Source of the DNA: Pseudomonadota bacterium
GTDB lineage: Bacteria; Pseudomonadota; Alphaproteobacteria; Acetobacterales; Acetobacteraceae
Length of the DNA: 12,154 nucleotides
Direction of reading: 5' to 3'
Assembly (NCBI GenBank): GCA_021828605.1
Contig: JAJZEG010000311.1
Location: 1 to 12,154 of the forward strand
Position numbers and translations under genes: made by a program. Shown here one piece after another: positions 7,016-12,154 of the stretch (the first letter of the stretch is position 1; the number at the start of each line of letters is the position of its first letter). The notes below the pieces were generated by a model, which worked only from the letters and a program-made list of their open reading frames with translations, did not search any database and had not been told where the DNA came from.

Positions 7016-7687
7016 ATGTCAGAAACCCTCTCTCCTGCCGCGCGCCTGACCGGCATCATTACCACCCTCAAACGCACCATCCGCGGTGTCGGCAATGAGG
7101 CGCGCGTTGCTGTACCGCTCCTCGACGCAATCCAAGCCCGCCTAAACCGCCTTTTACACCGCTTTCATTCGCTTCTGCTCCGCCCACCTGCTACACAAAG
7201 CGCCTCAACGCTCGCCACCGCAGCACAACGCCTAAGCGCGCTAAGCCGGGCAGGGGACCAGCCCGCCAACCCCGACGCACCAACCCCGGAACCCGCCACA
7301 AAAATCAAATTCCCCACGGGGGGATACTGGCTGGGCAAACTCATGCCCAGCATCCTGATCAACGCCTTGCGCTACGAGGTCGATCACTTCCTCGCCCAAC
7401 CCGACACCATCGCTTTGGTCGGCCAAACCCCCCAACTCGCCGCCCAAGTCTTCCGCCCGCTTTGCCGTTTTTTCTCGCTCCCGATCCCGCTTTATCTGCA
7501 ACTCCCACCCCGACCCCGCAAACCGCGCAAACCGCGCATGCGCAAACCCAAACCGCCCAAACCACCGAAACCCCCCGAACCCACCCTCCTCGACTATCTC
7601 CTCGCCAAATACCCAACCACCGAGGATCTCTACCCGCCCTACGACCCCAATTATCTCGGCCAAATTCGAAAACTCTTTTCACGCTAA
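7016..7687 (+). CDS. Lys/Arg/Pro-rich protein of unknown function
   Basis: A 223-residue protein without a domain I can name. The N-terminal 60 residues are basic and helical (TLKRTIRGVG, LLDAIQARLNRLLHRF), followed by an Ala/Ser helix and a Pro-rich linker (82-94). A compact segment at about 96-163 contains FPTGGYWLGKLMPSILINAL and FRPLCRFF. Residues 164-189 are almost only Pro, Lys and Arg (RKPRKPRMRKPKPPKPPKPP), encoded by short near-repeats. The C-terminus is LLDYLLAKYPTTEDLYPPY. From memory this layout, with a PLCR-type motif followed by a Pro/Arg tail, recurs in uncharacterised proteins of Acetobacteraceae; I cannot verify that here. No signal peptide or clear membrane helix. Codon use matches the host, unlike the patch to the left. 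There is no obvious Shine-Dalgarno before ATG 7016, so the start is less certain. It is transcribed alone, divergent from the ybjQ-type gene and convergent with recQ. Confidence 0.78.
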   Translation: MSETLSPAARLTGIITTLKRTIRGVGNEARVAVPLLDAIQARLNRLLHRFHSLLLRPPATQSASTLATAAQRLSALSRAGDQPANPDAPTPEPATKIKFPTGGYWLGKLMPSILINALRYEVDHFLAQPDTIALVGQTPQLAAQVFRPLCRFFSLPIPLYLQLPPRPRKPRKPRMRKPKPPKPPKPPEPTLLDYLLAKYPTTEDLYPPYDPNYLGQIRKLFSR

Positions 7688-7767
7688 TTAAAAACCCACG
7701 CCTTAATCGTTACGATACCGCAATAATTAACACAAACAGCCCGGCAAACTCAGTCCCATACACAACG

Positions 7768-9645
7768 TCATTCCTGCTCGGACGCCTGCGCAATCAGCGC
7801 CAACAACACCGCGCCATATCGCTCGATTTTACTCGCCCCCATCCCCGGAATCGCCACCAAATCGCTTTTGCGCCGCGGTCGACCATTCGCCAGCGCCACC
7901 AGGGTACTATCGTGAAAAATAACATAGGCCGGCACCCCCTGTTCGCTCGCCAATTGCTTGCGCAACCCGCGCAGGCTCTCAAACACCGAAACCGCCTCCG
8001 GCCCCACCGATACCGCTCGCGCCGCCTTAGCACTCACCCGCGAGGGCGCCTTGCCCGCCTTCATCCGCTCGCCATCCATATCACGGCGAAACGCAATACT
8101 CTCCTGACCCCGCAAAATCGGCCCCGAACGCTCCGTGGTCACCAAAGCGCCATACGCCTCATGATCAACGCTCAGTATCCCATGCACCACCAATTGCCGA
8201 AACACCGAGCCCCAGCCTTTGCGATCAAGCTCCGCCCCCACCCCAAATGTTGGCAACGCATCATGGCCGAACCGGGTAATTTTCTCGGTCCGCACGCCAA
8301 GCAGCACATCGGTCAAATGACCCACGCCAAATCGCTGCCCGGTGCGATGCACCGCCGACAGCGCCTTGCGCGCCGCCATGGTGCCATCCCAGGTTTCCAC
8401 CGGCTGCGCACAATTATCACAATGCCCGCACGGCCCTGCATAAGTCTCGCCAAAATGCGCCAAAATCACCTGACGCCGACAGCCCGCCGTCTCACAAACC
8501 CCGAGCAACGCATCAAGCTTGCCCCGCTCAACCCGCTTGACCGGCTCAGGCGCGTTCCCTTGATCAATCATGCGTCTGCGCAGCACCACATCCTGCATGC
8601 CATAAAGCAGAAAAGTTTCCGCATCGTTACCATCCCGCCCCGCCCGCCCGGTCTCCTGATAATAAGCCTCCAGGCTCGAGGGCAAATCCAAATGCGCGAC
8701 AAACCGCACATCCGGCTTATCGATCCCCATGCCGAACGCAATCGTCGCCACCAGCACCAATCCCGCACCGGTCAAATCATCCGCCAAAAACGCGTCCTGA
8801 TTGCGCGCCCGCACCGCCGCATCCAACCCGGCATGGTAGGGCAGCGCATTAATCCCATGATCCTGCAACCAGGCAGCGGTTTCATCCACCGTCGCCCGGC
8901 TCAAACAATAAACAATGCCGCTAGCCCCGGCATGACGTCGCAAAAACCCCAGCAACTGCCGCTTCGGTTCCGATTTCGGCACAATCGCATAGGTAATATT
9001 GGGCCGATCAAAACTCGACACGAACAAGCGCGCCTCACTCAACCCCAAACGCTGCGCAATATCGGTGCGGGTCTGCGGGTCCGCCGTCGCCGTCAAGGCA
9101 ATTCGCGGCACCCCCGGATAGCGCCCGCGCAAACTGGCCAGTTGCAAATATTCCGGGCGAAAATCATGCCCCCATTGGCTCACGCAATGCGCCTCATCGA
9201 TGGCAAACAACGCGACCCGCACCTCATCCAGCAAAGCCAGAAAATCATCCGACATCAGCCGTTCCGGGGCGACATACAACAAATCAAGCTCGCCCGCGCG
9301 CAACGCCCGCCGCACCGCCGATTGCTCGCCCCCGCTCACGCTCGAATTCAACGCCGCCGCGCGTACCCCGAGCTGGCGCAGCGCCTCAACCTGATTGCGC
9401 ATCAGCGCGATCAACGGCGAAATCACCACCCCCACCCCCGGACGACACAAAGCCGGCAGTTGATAGCACAGCGACTTGCCGCCGCCGGTCGGCATCAACA
9501 CCAGCGCATCACCGCCGGTAATCACCTGATCGATAATCTCGCTCTGCTCACCGCGAAACGCCGAATGCCCAAATATCCGGCGCAACAAGGCCAGCGGTTC
9601 GGGGGATGCGTCCGGGTCAGTGAGGGATTGCGGCAGGCTCAGCAC
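7768..9645 (-). CDS. recQ: ATP-dependent DNA helicase RecQ
   Basis: A 3'-to-5' superfamily 2 helicase acting in recombination and replication-fork repair. All 625 residues of the canonical bacterial layout are present. Motif I is MPTGGGKS (51-58), the DEAH box is 150-153, motif III TATAD is 185-189, and motif [12 protein letters not shown] is 330-339. The zinc-binding RQC Cys residues are C389, C406, C409 and C412 ([12 protein letters not shown] then CGHCDNC). The winged-helix part is at about 420-510 and an HRDC domain at about 550-620 includes [13 protein letters not shown]. The start is GTG at 9645, two bases after the stop of the membrane-protein gene; an in-frame TAA 12 bases further upstream excludes an earlier start, though a slightly later one is possible. 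With no clear ribosome binding site, translational coupling to the upstream gene is likely. Confidence 0.96.
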   Translation of the reverse strand: MLSLPQSLTDPDASPEPLALLRRIFGHSAFRGEQSEIIDQVITGGDALVLMPTGGGKSLCYQLPALCRPGVGVVISPLIALMRNQVEALRQLGVRAAALNSSVSGGEQSAVRRALRAGELDLLYVAPERLMSDDFLALLDEVRVALFAIDEAHCVSQWGHDFRPEYLQLASLRGRYPGVPRIALTATADPQTRTDIAQRLGLSEARLFVSSFDRPNITYAIVPKSEPKRQLLGFLRRHAGASGIVYCLSRATVDETAAWLQDHGINALPYHAGLDAAVRARNQDAFLADDLTGAGLVLVATIAFGMGIDKPDVRFVAHLDLPSSLEAYYQETGRAGRDGNDAETFLLYGMQDVVLRRRMIDQGNAPEPVKRVERGKLDALLGVCETAGCRRQVILAHFGETYAGPCGHCDNCAQPVETWDGTMAARKALSAVHRTGQRFGVGHLTDVLLGVRTEKITRFGHDALPTFGVGAELDRKGWGSVFRQLVVHGILSVDHEAYGALVTTERSGPILRGQESIAFRRDMDGERMKAGKAPSRVSAKAARAVSVGPEAVSVFESLRGLRKQLASEQGVPAYVIFHDSTLVALANGRPRRKSDLVAIPGMGASKIERYGAVLLALIAQASEQE

Positions 9646-9647
9646 GC

Positions 9648-11783
9648 TCAGTCTTTAGGCGCCCCCGCCGCGTCGCAGCAAGCGTGATGCTCAAACCAGG
9701 CGCGCGGATAAAAATCGAGCATCAACCCATGCTGATCCCGATCAAGCCGCTTGCCCTGCCGCGTGGGATACGGAAAAAGCCGTGTAATCGTGCCTGCGCC
9801 GAATTGATCGGTCAATTTTTGCGCCACATCGCCGCGCACCGTCACCCCGATGCCAATATTGGTCTCGCCTCGGCTCGCCCCCAACCAGCCGCCGAACCGC
9901 GTCCAATTCGAGGTCGGATTGCCGTGCGGCGGACCAAAGGCTGGCGACAAACAATGATCCTTGATCGCCGTCGCCGGGTCGATTTGCTTGCTGTTGCGCG
10001 CCAGCAAACACCGCGCGGCACCGCGCAACGCCCGCTCCTGTGTTTGCTCAAACTTCAACAGCATCGCGGCAACACTCACCCGAACCGGCGCTGCTTTCAA
10101 ATGTGCGGAGCGGACAAAAACGCGCAGCCCGCCCGCTTGTGTCGCCTGCCAACCCGCAGCAAGCAGAGCCTTGCCCCAAAGACGCTGATAGCCGGGCCTT
10201 ACAATCACCTCATTCAAACCAACCGCCTGGGCAAATCCATCAAACTGCTCGGTAAAATCAGGCCCAACCCGATTCCCCGCCAGCATTTGCACCGCCGGCC
10301 ACTGATCCAGCGGGGCCGGGACGAAATTGCCATAGCCATTCATCATGCGAAAATTCCCGCCGGTTTTCGCCTGCCAAAACATCGGCGCGCCATGCGAAAA
10401 ACCAAACGGCAAAATCAAAACCAACTGATCGCGCCCAATGATTTTCCGATAGGCGCTGGTATCGAACAATCGCGCCGGCGGCACGACGCCCCGCCACCAG
10501 CCCAGCTGCCCGCCATGCGCCCGCGTGGAGGGCAGCGTCATCACCAAACTCAACGCCACCAATCCGGCGCGCACCCCCCAGGATCCCGTAGCGCGGTCCA
10601 GCCAGATCGCGATCACCCCCGCCATGCCGATCAGTGCAAAAATCATCAACCGGCTCGGCAGGGCATTATTCATCAACGGCAACCGCTCAATAAAACGCCA
10701 GGGCATCGGCAGAGTGGCAACACCGAACACATGCAAAATCGGCCCGAACGACAACACCAACCCGCTCGCCATCAACGCCAAAAACGGCCATGCCGTCCGC
10801 TCACGGCGCAGTTGCCAGCTGGCGATCCCCAGCATAATCAACAAAGGCGCGCCAATATACCCATCGCATTCGCTCCAATTACCATTGAAGCGAATAGCAA
10901 TAGGCTGGGCCGCCTGACCGCCGAGCCAGGTGACGGGCGTCGGCACCACCAGATTCCCTAAATCCGTGACCCAGGCACTGCCCATTTGCAACGTGGCAGG
11001 CGCCGCCCCATGCCGATTAAAAAACGCCATAATGAACGGGCTGACCACCACGCTTACCACGCCGTAGGCCAGAGCGATTTCAATCAACAAATGATCCCGG
11101 CGCCACCGCCAAAATCGCCGCCACCCGTCCGGTTCAGCGAGCAGCACCGCAAGCGCAAAAATCCCGATAAACAACGCCTCGGTCACGAAACCTTCCAACG
11201 AGGTCAAAAACTCCGCCGTCAACACGCAAGCCAGTATCACCATAAACCGACCCGCCGAAATCGCCCGCCGTGACCGCCGCCGCACCAGCAAAAACCCGAG
11301 CGGCAAAAATGCGACGAAACTGACCTGCAAATGCCCTAACAATTGCGCAAAAACATACGTGGAAAACCCGATGACCCAGCCCGCGATCACCGCCGTCAGC
11401 CAACGATCACTCACCTCACGCGCCAGCATAAATCCGCTGATCGCCGCAAAGGCCGGCACCAACATCGAGATGATATTAAACGCCACCACCGGCCCCACCC
11501 CAGCGGTAAGCGGCCAGGCCAACAACGCTAACAACGGCGTCGTGGTCGCTTGGGTGATATTCAACCCCGCCGGCGCCCAGGCTTCGCGCAAAATCAACGG
11601 CGATTGCCCATGCGCAATCGCCCAGGGCAGCATCCGAAACATCCAAACATACAAGGAAGGGTCGGTGCCATCGCCGAGATAGCCGGACCCATTGAATAAA
11701 TAACTATGCACCAACAAAACCAACGAAGCCGCGCCATAAATCCCAAACGCGGCCAGCCACCATACCCCTGCTCGCTTGCTCAT
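9648..11783 (-). CDS. polytopic membrane protein, probable GT-C-type glycosyltransferase
   Basis: A 711-residue inner-membrane protein. About ten or more hydrophobic helices fill residues 7-415; the remaining ~280 residues contain no helix and should lie outside the cytoplasm. After helix 1 the loop reads [16 protein letters not shown] (34-49) with D38 and D41, followed by EAWAPAGLN. An acidic-residue loop here is typical of GT-C enzymes that use polyprenyl-phosphate sugars. A second acidic loop, ECDGYIG, is at 305-311. From memory the pattern matches unnamed membrane glycosyltransferases common in Actinobacteria and Proteobacteria. The Met at 11783 is preferred over the open frame to 11828: GAGG lies just upstream and the upstream gene ends 4 bases before it. 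The direct neighbour upstream is a polyprenyl-phosphate-type GT2, which could supply its donor. Acceptor and sugar are unknown. The C-terminus carries an unusual HHACCDAAG. Confidence 0.8.
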   Translation of the reverse strand: MSKRAGVWWLAAFGIYGAASLVLLVHSYLFNGSGYLGDGTDPSLYVWMFRMLPWAIAHGQSPLILREAWAPAGLNITQATTTPLLALLAWPLTAGVGPVVAFNIISMLVPAFAAISGFMLAREVSDRWLTAVIAGWVIGFSTYVFAQLLGHLQVSFVAFLPLGFLLVRRRSRRAISAGRFMVILACVLTAEFLTSLEGFVTEALFIGIFALAVLLAEPDGWRRFWRWRRDHLLIEIALAYGVVSVVVSPFIMAFFNRHGAAPATLQMGSAWVTDLGNLVVPTPVTWLGGQAAQPIAIRFNGNWSECDGYIGAPLLIMLGIASWQLRRERTAWPFLALMASGLVLSFGPILHVFGVATLPMPWRFIERLPLMNNALPSRLMIFALIGMAGVIAIWLDRATGSWGVRAGLVALSLVMTLPSTRAHGGQLGWWRGVVPPARLFDTSAYRKIIGRDQLVLILPFGFSHGAPMFWQAKTGGNFRMMNGYGNFVPAPLDQWPAVQMLAGNRVGPDFTEQFDGFAQAVGLNEVIVRPGYQRLWGKALLAAGWQATQAGGLRVFVRSAHLKAAPVRVSVAAMLLKFEQTQERALRGAARCLLARNSKQIDPATAIKDHCLSPAFGPPHGNPTSNWTRFGGWLGASRGETNIGIGVTVRGDVAQKLTDQFGAGTITRLFPYPTRQGKRLDRDQHGLMLDFYPRAWFEHHACCDAAGAPKD

Positions 11784-11787
11784 CACC

Positions 11788-12154
11788 TCACCGCCCGACC
11801 GGCGGTGGACGCTGACCCAAATAAGCAAGCAGGCGCGCTTCCCGCCGCCCCCGCGTCACCGTGTCCAAAATAATACCCGTGGTCAAACTCAATGCGCCCA
11901 CCAGCACAATTCCCGTCGCCAACACCGCCGTCGGCAAGCGCGGCACCAACCCGGTCGCTAAATAGGTTCGCAGCACCGGCACCACCAGCACGCCAGCCAG
12001 CACCAGAGCCACCAGCGCAAAACTGCCAAAAAACGCCAAAGGACGCTCATGACGCAGCAACCGCACAATCAGCCGCAAAATCCGCCACCCATCGCGATAG
12101 GTGCGCAGCTTGCTCTCCGAGCCCGGCGGGCGTGGTGCATAGGCGCCCTCGAGA
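11788..12154 (-). CDS. family 2 glycosyltransferase, DPM1/polyprenyl-phosphate type (C-terminal part)
   Basis: Only the last ~121 codons are in the window; the catalytic GT-A domain lies beyond the right edge. The visible frame begins LEGAYAPRPPGSESKLRTYR, then DGWRILRLIVRLLRHERPL. That closely follows the end of the GT-A domain in polyprenyl-phosphate glycosyltransferases (R-P-x-G-S-x-S-K-L-x-T-Y-R-D-G). Two membrane helices follow (FFGSFALVALVLAGVLVV, and LATGIVLVGALSLTTGIIL after a TYLATGLVPRLPT loop), then a short Arg-rich cytoplasmic tail. Enzymes of this group transfer a sugar from a nucleotide donor to undecaprenyl or dolichyl phosphate on the inner membrane face. The gene stops 4 bases before the GT-C-type gene, so the two are very likely co-transcribed and functionally linked. 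A TTG at 12078 is internal, not the start. Confidence 0.9.
   Translation of the reverse strand, partial: LEGAYAPRPPGSESKLRTYRDGWRILRLIVRLLRHERPLAFFGSFALVALVLAGVLVVPVLRTYLATGLVPRLPTAVLATGIVLVGALSLTTGIILDTVTRGRREARLLAYLGQRPPPVGR

Noticed and set aside
7506..7578. short repeats in the Pro/Lys/Arg tract as a CRISPR-like or minisatellite array
   Set aside because: The units are very short, irregular and in frame within a coding region; they reflect low-complexity protein sequence.
7462..9687. 741-codon plus-strand frame antisense to recQ
   Set aside because: It covers a full-length RecQ with all motifs on the minus strand; the translation is Arg/Gln/His-rich without a recognisable fold.
9684..10961. 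425-codon plus-strand frame antisense to the membrane-protein gene
   Set aside because: It is a shadow of a gene with clear membrane helices and loops; its translation is Arg/Gln/Pro-rich low complexity.

Overview
The window is high-GC bacterial DNA that most resembles an alphaproteobacterium. Initiation factor 2 has the alphaproteobacterial N-terminal layout, and the protein at 7016-7687 recalls an uncharacterised type I know from Acetobacteraceae. An acidophilic or acetic-acid-bacterium relative is my best guess, from memory only. Between about 4566 and 6500 the sequence is visibly richer in A and T than the rest: one hand-counted line at 5161-5220 is 38% G+C, against 70% at 4021-4080. That stretch looks like an accessory patch set into conserved DNA.

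Left part, plus strand (1-4565): a tightly packed translation operon of infB (initiation factor 2), rbfA (30S maturation factor, overlapping infB by 31 bases) and a Sua5-type tsaC (first step of the tRNA t6A modification, 6 bases after rbfA). The truB-rpsO pair that commonly follows infB-rbfA is not here. The first 24 bases of the window repeat exactly an internal infB segment, which may be an assembly artefact or a small duplication.

Middle part (4566-6863): an AT-rich orphan gene (4624-5427) that I read as a divergent helix-hairpin-helix glycosylase-like protein; a remnant of a second ybjQ-type gene whose antisense strand supplies the 3' end of that orphan; a strong palindrome; a small two-helix membrane protein; a GNAT acetyltransferase converging on it; and an intact YbjQ-family gene. 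The remnant and the intact ybjQ share about 73 bases at roughly 85% identity. This suggests an ancestral pair of ybjQ genes, one of which was destroyed when foreign DNA arrived.

Right part: a lone plus-strand gene for a Lys/Arg/Pro-rich protein of unknown function (7016-7687), then a minus-strand run entering from the right edge. The run holds a family 2 polyprenyl-glycosyltransferase (C-terminal part only), a large polytopic membrane protein of GT-C type, and a full-length RecQ helicase starting 2 bases after the membrane-protein gene. The two glycosyltransferase-like genes probably act together on a lipid-linked sugar; RecQ appears simply to share their transcript.

No rRNA, tRNA, CRISPR array or complete insertion sequence was seen. 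No gene-free stretch exceeds 300 bases. The longest are 5428-5612 (ybjQ remnant, palindrome and leader of the next gene) and 6840-7015 (divergent spacer in which I see no clear promoter or palindrome).
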